In this document: one piece after another, positions 1 through 5,935 of the stretch
Layout of the letters: each line of letters starts with the position of its first letter
Position numbering within the stretch: position 1 is the stretch's first letter
NCBI GenBank assembly: GCA_002591705.1
Contig: PAAB01000033.1
Coordinates: forward strand, 17,410 to 27,514
Origin: Phycisphaerae bacterium
GTDB taxonomy: Bacteria; Planctomycetota; Phycisphaerae; Phycisphaerales; SM1A02
Length of the DNA stretch: 10,105 nucleotides
Reading direction: 5' to 3'
Notes under the pieces: generated by a model
What the model saw: the letters and a program-made list of their open reading frames with translations, nothing else
Databases searched by the model: none
Told to the model about the DNA's origin: nothing
Position numbers and translations under genes: made by a program

Positions 1-489
1 GCCCTCGATGCGGTGCCGATTCTCAACGCCACCCTCGACGAGCAGACCGGCGACGTGATCTACCGGCGCTACGTGAACATCGGCATCGGCGTGGAGACCG
101 AACGCGGCCTGGTCGCACCCGTCATCCGCGACGCCGACCGGATGACCGTCGGGCAGATCGCCGACGCGCTGGAGATCATCGCCAGCAACGCCCGCAGCGC
201 GAGCTTCGGCGTCAACGACACCCGCGGCGGCACGTACACCATCTCCAATGCCGGCGCGATGGGACCGACCCGGTACTCGACGCCCATCATCCAGCCCGGC
301 CAGGTCGGCTGCCTCGCCCTCGGCCGCGCCCGCAAGATGCCGTGGGTCGTGGACGACGAGATCGTGCCGCGACTGATCCTGCCGCTGAGCCATTCGATGG
401 ATCACCGTCTGGTCGACGGCGGGCGCGAGATCCCGTTCATCGGGCACCTCATCGAGGACCTGCAGAACCCGATGCGGTTCATGGTCTGA
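1..489 (+). CDS. 2-oxoacid dehydrogenase E2 (dihydrolipoamide acyltransferase), C-terminal part, 5' end missing
   Basis: This is the C-terminal 162 residues of the E2 catalytic (acyltransferase) domain. The reading frame is open from base 1, so the start and the lipoyl and subunit-binding domains lie outside the window. E2 moves the acyl group from lipoyl-lysine to CoA inside a pyruvate, 2-oxoglutarate or branched-chain dehydrogenase complex in the cytoplasm. Family signatures seen are NIGIGVETERGLVAPVIRDAD-like text near residues 26-46, a TISNAGAMGP segment, TPIIQPGQVGCLALGR, and the catalytic DHRLVDG near residues 134-140 (His135, Asp139 of the fragment). The usual Ala after DG is Gly, a mild change. 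An E3-like gene 1.3 kb downstream supports a 2-oxoacid dehydrogenase locus. Which 2-oxoacid is used cannot be read from this fragment. Confidence 0.93.
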   Translation, partial: ALDAVPILNATLDEQTGDVIYRRYVNIGIGVETERGLVAPVIRDADRMTVGQIADALEIIASNARSASFGVNDTRGGTYTISNAGAMGPTRYSTPIIQPGQVGCLALGRARKMPWVVDDEIVPRLILPLSHSMDHRLVDGGREIPFIGHLIEDLQNPMRFMV

Positions 490-524
490 ACCCCAAACTC
501 AGAATTGCTGCCGCTCGTCGCGGC

Positions 525-545
525 TGGAGGGGGCTTCGGCCTCCA
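525..545 (+). other. UUCG-capped hairpin between the E2 and TlpA-like genes
   Basis: TGGA (525-528) pairs with TCCA (542-545), and GGC (532-534) pairs with GCC (539-541) around a TTCG loop. Three unpaired G (529-531) form a bulge. No T-run follows, so this is not a classic terminator. It could be a processing or attenuation structure 36 bases after the E2 stop, or chance in GC-rich DNA. Confidence 0.25.
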
Positions 546-568
546 CAGCAGTGCCCAGAGAAATCCGC

Positions 569-574
569 TACCGT
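569..574 (+). promoter_or_regulatory. Possible -10 hexamer for the TlpA-like gene
   Basis: TACCGT lies 35 bases before the ATG at 610 and resembles the TACNNT hexamers found in other gaps of this window. I see no convincing -35 element 16-18 bases upstream. A ribosome binding site, GGAAGGAG at 593-600, sits 9 bases before the ATG and fixes that start over upstream in-frame codons. Confidence 0.25.
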
Positions 575-609
575 GCATGGTCGACGCCTACGGGAAGGAG
601 AACCACCCC

Positions 610-1731
610 ATGCGTACCGCTCTGCCGTCCACGATCCTGGCCGCCGCCTGCCTCGCTCCGGCGACCGCCCAGACCACCCCGATCATCCCCGTCCAGCCCC
701 TCGTGGCCGCACAGGCATCGGCCGAACCGGCCAAGACCCTGGCCGTCGGCGACAAGGCCCCCGCCATCAAGGTCGGCACCTGGGTCAAGGGTGAACCGGT
801 CACCACCTTCGAAGACGGCAAGGTCTACGTGATGGAGTTCTGGGCCACCTGGTGCGGCCCCTGCATCCGCGGCATTCCCCACCTGACCGAACTCCAGAAG
901 GACTACCAGGACAAGGGCGTCACCATCGTGGGCACCGCGATCTGGCAGCGTGAAGCAACGCAGGAGGATCGGGTCGCCACGGTCGCCAACTTCGTCAAGC
1001 AGCAGGGCGACAAGATGGACTACACCATCGCGGTCGACGACGACCGCTCCATGAGTGAATCCTGGATGATGCCCGCCGGACGCAACGGCATCCCGTCCGC
1101 CTTCATCGTCGGCAAGGGCGGCACGGTCGAATGGATCGGTCATCCCGCGACGATGGACGAGCCGCTCGAGAAGATCGTCGACGGCTCGTGGGACCGGGTC
1201 GCCTTCGCCAAGGCCGAAGCCGACCGGGCCCGCCAGCAGCAGGAGATCAACCGGGTCATGGCCATGCTCCGCTCCGCGGACACCGCCGAGAAGCGGATGG
1301 AGGCCATGAAGGGACTCAACGGGCTGATCGAGAAGATGCCCGACAACGACGACATGAAGATGGTCAAGTACGACTACCTGCTCGAGCACATGTCCGTCGC
1401 GTCGGCCGTGAAGTTCGGCAACGAGCTCGCCAAGGCCAACTGGGACGACCAGATGATGCTCAACTCGCTGAGCTGGATGATGGTCATCAACGACAAGATC
1501 GACGACCAGGGCAAGGACTTCGCCCTGCGGCTCGCCCAGCGGGCCGACGTCCTGACGGACCACGCCGACCCCATGGTGCTCGACACCGTGGCCCGATGCT
1601 GGTTCGTGAAGGGCGACGTGCAGAAGGCGATCGAGATCCAGAGAAAGGCGATCGAACTCGCCGACGAGGACATGGCCGGGCAGCTGAAGTCGTCTCTGAA
1701 GGAATACGAAGAGGCTCAGGACAAGATCTGA
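610..1731 (+). CDS. Exported TlpA/ResA-like thioredoxin-fold protein with helical C-terminal domain
   Basis: This is a 373-residue protein. Residues 1-21 look like a signal peptide (Arg2, a hydrophobic run, ending ATAQ), so it should act outside the cytoplasmic membrane. The thioredoxin domain spans about residues 45-190. It has the active-site WCGPC at 81-85 in the context FWATWCGPC, and the cis-proline segment GIPSAFIV at 160-167. TlpA/ResA/AhpC-TSA proteins reduce or shuffle disulfides, often in cytochrome c maturation or envelope redox homeostasis. Residues 195-373 are an added mostly helical region rich in Met, Asp and Lys. Its last 60 residues (LDTVARCWFVKGDVQKAIEI and on) read like one or two TPR hairpins. 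The region may bind a partner, which is inference. Start choice: GGAAGGAG lies 9 bases before this ATG, and starting here places the signal peptide at the N-terminus. A Cys at 14 in LAAAC could be a lipobox, but the hydrophobic stretch before it is very short. The gene is 120 bases after E2 and ends at a strong terminator, so a functional link to the dehydrogenase complex is not certain. Confidence 0.88.
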   Translation: MRTALPSTILAAACLAPATAQTTPIIPVQPLVAAQASAEPAKTLAVGDKAPAIKVGTWVKGEPVTTFEDGKVYVMEFWATWCGPCIRGIPHLTELQKDYQDKGVTIVGTAIWQREATQEDRVATVANFVKQQGDKMDYTIAVDDDRSMSESWMMPAGRNGIPSAFIVGKGGTVEWIGHPATMDEPLEKIVDGSWDRVAFAKAEADRARQQQEINRVMAMLRSADTAEKRMEAMKGLNGLIEKMPDNDDMKMVKYDYLLEHMSVASAVKFGNELAKANWDDQMMLNSLSWMMVINDKIDDQGKDFALRLAQRADVLTDHADPMVLDTVARCWFVKGDVQKAIEIQRKAIELADEDMAGQLKSSLKEYEEAQDKI

Positions 1732-1753
1732 GCCCGATTCGAATCGACTCCAC

Positions 1754-1786
1754 ACGAGGCCCGCCCGTTGGCGGGCCTCGTTTCGT
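1754..1786 (+). terminator. Intrinsic terminator after the TlpA-like gene
   Basis: CGAGGCCCGCC (1755-1765) is perfectly complementary to GGCGGGCCTCG (1770-1780) around a CGTT loop, with one more A-T pair outside (1754/1781). TTTCGTTC follows as a T-rich tail. It lies 22 bases after the TGA at 1729-1731 and separates the E2/TlpA transcript from the E3-like gene. Confidence 0.85.
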
Positions 1787-1801
1787 TCGGGCGCTCTCGA
1801 C

Positions 1802-1807
1802 TACACT
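1802..1807 (+). promoter_or_regulatory. Possible -10 hexamer for the E3-like gene, implying a leaderless transcript
   Basis: TACACT lies 6 bases before the ATG at 1814. A start site about 7 bases after the hexamer would fall on the ATG itself. The 27 bases between the terminator tail and the ATG hold no Shine-Dalgarno sequence, which fits a leaderless mRNA. The -35 region would overlap the terminator tail and has no good match. Confidence 0.35.
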
Positions 1808-1813
1808 TGCATC

Positions 1814-3061
1814 ATGGTCGTCGGCGAATTCACCCAGGACACGGACGTACTCGTCATCGGCGGCGGGCCGGGCGGCTACGCGGCCGCCTTCCGGGCCGCG
1901 CAACTGGGACGTCAGGTCCTGCTTGTCGACAGCCGCTCCGCACTGGGCGGCACCTGCCTTCACGACGGGTGCATCCCCACCAAGACCAGACTCCACCGTG
2001 CGGAACGGGGGCACGAACCGGGCGATCGAGGTGCGCAGGCCGTCACCACGCTGGCCGGCGGCCTCGCCGCCCAGGCCAGGTCGCTGGGGGTCGAGGTGAT
2101 CGGCGGCTCCGCGCACTTCGAGGACAACCGCAACGTCCAGATCACGGGAGAATCCGTCTCCCGCGTGCGCTTCAAGCGGGCGATCATCGCAACCGGTTCC
2201 TCGGCCGTGACGGAAGGCGATGCGATGTCTCCGGACACGCTGGCCACCCTCGACTCGATTCCGAAGTCCGCCGTGGTGCTCGGGACCGGATACCTCGCCC
2301 TCGAAGCCGCCGCCCTGCTCCGGGCCGAGGGCGCCGAGGTGACGCTGGCCACCGGTCCGGACGGCCCACTCCCGGAACTGCCCCGCCCCCTGCTGAAGCC
2401 GCTGCTGCGGAGCATGAAGCAGTCGGGCATCGTGCTGGATGAGCACTCCCCCGAAACCAAGCGTGACGGACTGGTCGTGGATGCGCGGGCCCGGTGCGCC
2501 GCGACCGGATCCCTGCAACTGGCCAGAGTCGGAGTCGACACGAACGACGCCGGCTGGATCGAGGTGGATCACCAACAGCGGACCAGCGAACCCCGGGTCT
2601 TCGCCGTGGGGGACGTCACCGGCGGATGCCTCCTGGCCGGGGCCGCCCTGACGCAGGGTCGCGTCGCGGCCGAGGCGATCTGTGGACACCCGAGCGCCTA
2701 CGAACCCGCGGCGATCCCGCAACTCGTGTTCACCGATCCCAATGTCGCCTGGTGCGGCGAGCTCCAGCCGGGCGACGACACGTGCGTCACGTCGATTCCC
2801 TGGGGCCATTCCGGTCGGGCCGTGGGCATGGATGCCGCCACCGGAGTCACCATGCTCCACTGGGAACGAAACACGGAACTCGTCCTCGGAGTGGGACTCT
2901 GCGGAGCGGACGCCTGCGAACTGATCGAAACCGCCGTGCTGGCGATCGAACTCGGGGCGACGCTCGAGGATCTCGCGGCCGTGGAGCCGGCCCATCCCAC
3001 CCGCAGTGAACTGCTCGGGGAAGCGGCCCGCGCCGCCCGGTCGGGAACGCCGAACGGATGA
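1814..3061 (+). CDS. Dihydrolipoamide dehydrogenase (E3)-like flavoprotein disulfide reductase, short form
   Basis: This is a 415-residue class I pyridine nucleotide-disulfide oxidoreductase. The FAD-binding motif VIGGGPGGYAAAFRAAQLG is at 14-32. The redox pair C48/C53 sits in GGTCLHDGCIPTK, as in E3. A second FAD motif, VFAVGDVTGG, is at 262-271, and the C-terminal catalytic His-Glu pair is in HPTRSE at 394-399. E3 reoxidises dihydrolipoyl groups on E2 using FAD and NAD+. Typical E3 proteins have about 460-475 residues. This one has lost roughly 20-25 residues between the cysteines and the nucleotide motif, and a similar amount in the NAD domain. The NAD motif reads GTGYLALE, with Ala in place of the third Gly, and the acidic residue usual at the end of the next strand is missing (EVTLATGPD). 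Dimer-interface and active-site parts therefore look intact while NAD binding looks altered. E2 upstream supports an E3 role. A specialised reductase for another disulfide is the alternative. The ATG has no Shine-Dalgarno, and the stop overlaps the next start by ATGA. Confidence 0.85.
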   Translation: MVVGEFTQDTDVLVIGGGPGGYAAAFRAAQLGRQVLLVDSRSALGGTCLHDGCIPTKTRLHRAERGHEPGDRGAQAVTTLAGGLAAQARSLGVEVIGGSAHFEDNRNVQITGESVSRVRFKRAIIATGSSAVTEGDAMSPDTLATLDSIPKSAVVLGTGYLALEAAALLRAEGAEVTLATGPDGPLPELPRPLLKPLLRSMKQSGIVLDEHSPETKRDGLVVDARARCAATGSLQLARVGVDTNDAGWIEVDHQQRTSEPRVFAVGDVTGGCLLAGAALTQGRVAAEAICGHPSAYEPAAIPQLVFTDPNVAWCGELQPGDDTCVTSIPWGHSGRAVGMDAATGVTMLHWERNTELVLGVGLCGADACELIETAVLAIELGATLEDLAAVEPAHPTRSELLGEAARAARSGTPNG

Positions 3062-3525
3062 AGCCCTTCGTCATCGTCTGCATCCTGCTTCAGATCGTCG
3101 CCTTTCCGGTACTTCTGGTCTGGGTGATCAAGACCGACAGTCCGATCGCCGTCGTCCTGCTGATCGTGGTGAGTACGCTGGGATCGCTCGGCATCGGAGC
3201 CGCGTGCATGCATTTCACCTGGAACTCGACCATGCGCACATGGCCACCGCAGGAGCCGGCTCCCGATGCGATCCGGCGCAACTTCCAGAGCTTCTCGCTG
3301 GGACTGATCAATCTCGGCTGGTCGGTCCACGTGGCCGCGGACCGGCAGCATCTGCATCTTCGCCCGGCGACCCCGGTGCGATGGCTGGGGGCCGCCTCCG
3401 CCAGCATTCCGTGGCAGGCCATGCAGCCGCTGGGCGGCCGGCGCGGCACGGCGGTGCGACTCGGGAACCACACCATGATCGCGCCCCGGTGGTGCGTGGA
3501 ACTGGTGGCACCCCATTCCGACTGA
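3058..3525 (+). CDS. Small membrane protein, two N-terminal helices plus soluble C-terminal domain; function unknown
   Basis: This is a 155-residue protein whose family I do not recognise by name. Two hydrophobic helices lie at about 4-24 and 29-51, separated by the short turn IKTDSP. The remaining 100 residues are soluble. The part from about 84 (INLGWSVHVAADRQHLHLRP) to 153 alternates short strand-like segments, includes SIPWQAM, and could be a PH-like beta fold of the type that follows two helices in small bacterial membrane proteins. That fold is a guess. The start ATG overlaps the stop of the E3-like gene (ATGA), so translation is probably coupled, and there is no strong Shine-Dalgarno of its own. 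The TGA at 3523-3525 directly abuts the stop of the convergent paaY. Confidence 0.75.
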   Translation: MKPFVIVCILLQIVAFPVLLVWVIKTDSPIAVVLLIVVSTLGSLGIGAACMHFTWNSTMRTWPPQEPAPDAIRRNFQSFSLGLINLGWSVHVAADRQHLHLRPATPVRWLGAASASIPWQAMQPLGGRRGTAVRLGNHTMIAPRWCVELVAPHSD

Positions 3526-4125
3526 TCAGTTCTTGTTGGCTTCCTTGGTCTCGTACAGCACGTCGGGCACGCGGACACGGTCCGGTTCGACCGCGCGGAG
3601 CGGCTCGACCTCCTGCCCGGTCGCCAGATGGCGGGCGGCCAGATGGTGGTAGACGTCGGTGCCCCGGCTCTTCCAGCCGATCTCCCGGTCGGACAGTTCA
3701 CGAATGACCTTGGCGGGCGTGCCCGCCACGAGCGTGTTGGGCGCGATCTCGGTGCCTTCCTTCACGAAGGCGAGGGCACCGACGATGCTGTTCTCACCGA
3801 CCACGACGTCGTCCATGAGCACCGCATTCATTCCGATCAGCGCGTTGCGGCCGACGCGACAGCCGTGCAGGACAGCGCCGTGTCCGACGTGCCCGTCCTC
3901 TTCGACCACCACGTCCTTGCCCGGAAAGCAGTGCACCACGCAGGTGTCCTGGATGTTGCTTCCCTTCTTCATCTCCAGACGCCCGATGTCACCGCGGAGC
4001 ACCGCGTTGGGACCGACGAGGCATCCTTCACCGACGATGACGTCACCGATGAGCACCGCGGTCGGATGCACGAAGGCCGTGGGATGCACGACCGGAGTCA
4101 GTCCTTCGTACGCATAGCACGGCAT
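3526..4125 (-). CDS. paaY: PaaY-type hexapeptide-repeat thioesterase / gamma-carbonic anhydrase-like protein
   Basis: This is a 199-residue left-handed beta-helix protein, about the usual PaaY length. Recognisable PaaY text includes [20 protein letters not shown] (8-27), [21 protein letters not shown] (56-65), [33 protein letters not shown] and [13 protein letters not shown] (134-146). The three zinc-ligand histidines of the gamma-carbonic anhydrase fold are present at 65, 82 and 87 (GHxxxxH), with Arg44/Asp46 and Gln59/Asp60. In phenylacetate catabolism PaaY is a CoA thioesterase that hydrolyses the dead-end seven-membered-ring CoA ester formed when the ring-opened aldehyde escapes oxidation. 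Residues 180-199 are a charged tail beyond the helix. The start ATG at 4125 overlaps the paaN stop (TGATG), and GGAGG lies 10 bases upstream inside paaN. A general gamma-carbonic anhydrase-like protein is the alternative, but the C-terminal WKSRGTDVY and EVEPLR text favours PaaY. Confidence 0.9.
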   Translation of the reverse strand: MPCYAYEGLTPVVHPTAFVHPTAVLIGDVIVGEGCLVGPNAVLRGDIGRLEMKKGSNIQDTCVVHCFPGKDVVVEEDGHVGHGAVLHGCRVGRNALIGMNAVLMDDVVVGENSIVGALAFVKEGTEIAPNTLVAGTPAKVIRELSDREIGWKSRGTDVYHHLAARHLATGQEVEPLRAVEPDRVRVPDVLYETKEANKN

Positions 4126-5816
4126 CAGACGGTCGCCTCCACCGGCGCGGGGGCTGGAATGCGCGAGGCCGCGATGCGGAACCGGTTGGCCACGAAGGCT
4201 GCGTCGCAGAGCGTGGCGTTGCCCGCGGGGTTGGCACCCGACACATGGAAATCACTGAAGGCCGCGGACTGATTGACGTAGATCTGCCCCGAGAGATTGC
4301 AGGACAGGGCGACGCCGGCATCGGCCATCGCATCCTCCGCCGCGGCGATGATGTCGTCATCGAGCGAATGAAGACCGCAGGTCAGAGCACCCAGTCGGGC
4401 CGCGGCGCCGGAGGCGAGTTCGATGCTGCGGGCGGTGTCGCGGGTGCGGACGATGTAGATGATCGGGCCGAAGCATTCCTGCTGGTAGAGCGGCTCGCCC
4501 CCCTCCTCGACCTGGATGACGACCGGCGAACAGGTCCGGGCCTCCGGGAACACCTCGTTGTCGATCGGACCTCCTTCCCGAAGCACCGTTCCGCCGGCCC
4601 GACGGGCCGCGTCCACCCGGCCGACGGTGGCCGGATTCTGAACGGCGCCGAGGATCTCAGTGGCACGGGCGGGCTCCGACAACAGCCAGTCGATTCCCTT
4701 GACGATCGCCGCCGCAACCTCGTCGAAACCGAGACGTCCTTCGGGCGTCGCGATGCCATCGGCGGGGATGTAGATGTTCTGCGGGGTGGTGCACATCTGA
4801 CCGGAATAAAGACACAGCGAGAAGGCGAGGTTGCCGCTCACGGCCCGCATGTCGGCCACGCCGTCGAGAATCATCGAGTTCACCCCGGCTTTCTCGGTGA
4901 ACACGACGGCCTGCCGGGCGTTCGACTCGACCCAGTCCCCGAACTCGTTGCCGCCGGTGTAGTCGACGATGCGGACGGCGGGATGGGTCACCAGCTCGGC
5001 GGTGATCGGAGCGTCCGGGGTGTCGCAGGCCAGCAGCACGAGATTGGGATCGAAGCCCGACTCCTCCAGCACCGTCCGGCAGAGCTCCACGGTGATCGCC
5101 AGTGGCAACACCGCCCCCGGGTGCGGCTTGATCACCACCGCATTGCCGGTGGCCAGACTGGCGAAGATGCCCGGATACCCGTTCCAGGTCGGGAAGGTGG
5201 AGCATCCCACGGTCACCGCCACGCCGCGGGGAACGATGCGATAGGTCTTGTTGAGGGTGATGGTGTCCGTCTTCGAGACCTGCTTCGTCCAGGTGGCGCT
5301 GGCGGGCGTGCGCTGCATCTCGGAGTAGGCGTACGCCAGCGCCTCGAGCCCGCGATCCTGGGCGTGCGGTCCGCCCGCCTGGAAGGCCATCATGAATCCC
5401 TGACCGGTGGTATGCATGACCGCGTTGGCGATCTCGAAACTCAGGCGATTGAGCCGGTCGAGGATCTCGAGGCACACGCCGGTCCTGGTCTCGATGTCGG
5501 TCCGCTTCCAGCGGTCCATGGCGGACGTCGCCGCGTCCATCAGTGCATCAAGATCCGGCGTGGGGTACGTGATGCCCAGATCCATGCCGTAGGGCGACCG
5601 CTCACCACCGACCATGTCAGCCGTTCCGGGCTGCTCGACGGGCCACGGACTGCCGAGGCGATCCTCGAACGCGGCGCGTCCGATGGCCTTGGCCGTCTCT
5701 CCGTAGATCCGCCCGCTGGGGACCTCGGGAAACGCGGACCAGAACCCACGCGACGCAATGGCGTCCAGCGCGCCTTCAAGTCGTGCTCGATGTGCTTCGA
5801 AGTATGCGTTGGACAC
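4125..5816 (-). CDS. paaN: PaaN-type aldehyde dehydrogenase (phenylacetate degradation protein PaaN)
   Basis: This is a 563-residue aldehyde dehydrogenase-fold protein, close to the family's usual length. The first 100 residues carry the PaaN-specific N-terminus ([36 protein letters not shown]). [20 protein letters not shown] (134-153) is very characteristic. The dehydrogenase core follows: [35 protein letters not shown], Glu308 in FTEKAGVNS as likely general base, nucleophile Cys342 in [11 protein letters not shown], and QECFGP at 446-451. It should oxidise a CoA-linked aldehyde to the acid with NAD(P)+ in the cytoplasm. In phenylacetate catabolism that would be the ring-cleavage semialdehyde, the job of the dehydrogenase half of PaaZ, but the true substrate of PaaN proteins is not settled. 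Start: the GTG at 5816 has AGGAGG 9 bases upstream. The frame stays open further upstream, but that part looks unlike the family. It shares a TGATG junction with paaY. No paaABCDE, paaG or paaJ is in the window. Confidence 0.93.
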   Translation of the reverse strand: MSNAYFEAHRARLEGALDAIASRGFWSAFPEVPSGRIYGETAKAIGRAAFEDRLGSPWPVEQPGTADMVGGERSPYGMDLGITYPTPDLDALMDAATSAMDRWKRTDIETRTGVCLEILDRLNRLSFEIANAVMHTTGQGFMMAFQAGGPHAQDRGLEALAYAYSEMQRTPASATWTKQVSKTDTITLNKTYRIVPRGVAVTVGCSTFPTWNGYPGIFASLATGNAVVIKPHPGAVLPLAITVELCRTVLEESGFDPNLVLLACDTPDAPITAELVTHPAVRIVDYTGGNEFGDWVESNARQAVVFTEKAGVNSMILDGVADMRAVSGNLAFSLCLYSGQMCTTPQNIYIPADGIATPEGRLGFDEVAAAIVKGIDWLLSEPARATEILGAVQNPATVGRVDAARRAGGTVLREGGPIDNEVFPEARTCSPVVIQVEEGGEPLYQQECFGPIIYIVRTRDTARSIELASGAAARLGALTCGLHSLDDDIIAAAEDAMADAGVALSCNLSGQIYVNQSAAFSDFHVSGANPAGNATLCDAAFVANRFRIAASRIPAPAPVEATV

Positions 5817-5867
5817 GGAATGACTCCTCCTGTGGGGCCCGGAAGCCCTGACTGCATGCCGGATCTG

Positions 5868-5903
5868 GATTGTAGAACATCCGGGCAGCCGTCGGATACA
5901 ATC
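5868..5903. promoter_or_regulatory. Inverted repeat with divergent TACAAT hexamers between paaN and the permease gene
   Basis: GATTGTA (5868-5874) pairs with TACAATC (5897-5903), and TCCG (5880-5883) pairs with CGGA (5893-5896). GAACA is left unpaired on one side, around a 9-base loop. Read on each strand, the arms hold TACAAT, a good -10-like hexamer: 5897-5902 for the permease on + and 5874-5869 for paaN on -. The site could be two divergent promoters, an operator, or both. The -35 elements are not convincing. The rest of the 120-bp gap holds the paaN AGGAGG and a weak AAGGG (5919-5923) before the permease ATG. Confidence 0.45.
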
Positions 5904-5935
5904 ATCACCGCCGATTACAAGGGTGGCCAAACACC

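Noticed and set aside
505..609. Upstream in-frame start for the TlpA-like gene at 505
   Set aside because: It would put a non-secretory lead before the signal peptide, and GGAAGGAG is correctly spaced for the ATG at 610.
1487..2995. Minus-strand open frame of 502 codons opposite the TlpA-like and E3-like genes
   Set aside because: It is antisense to conserved motifs on the plus strand, crosses the terminator hairpin, and its translation resembles no protein family.
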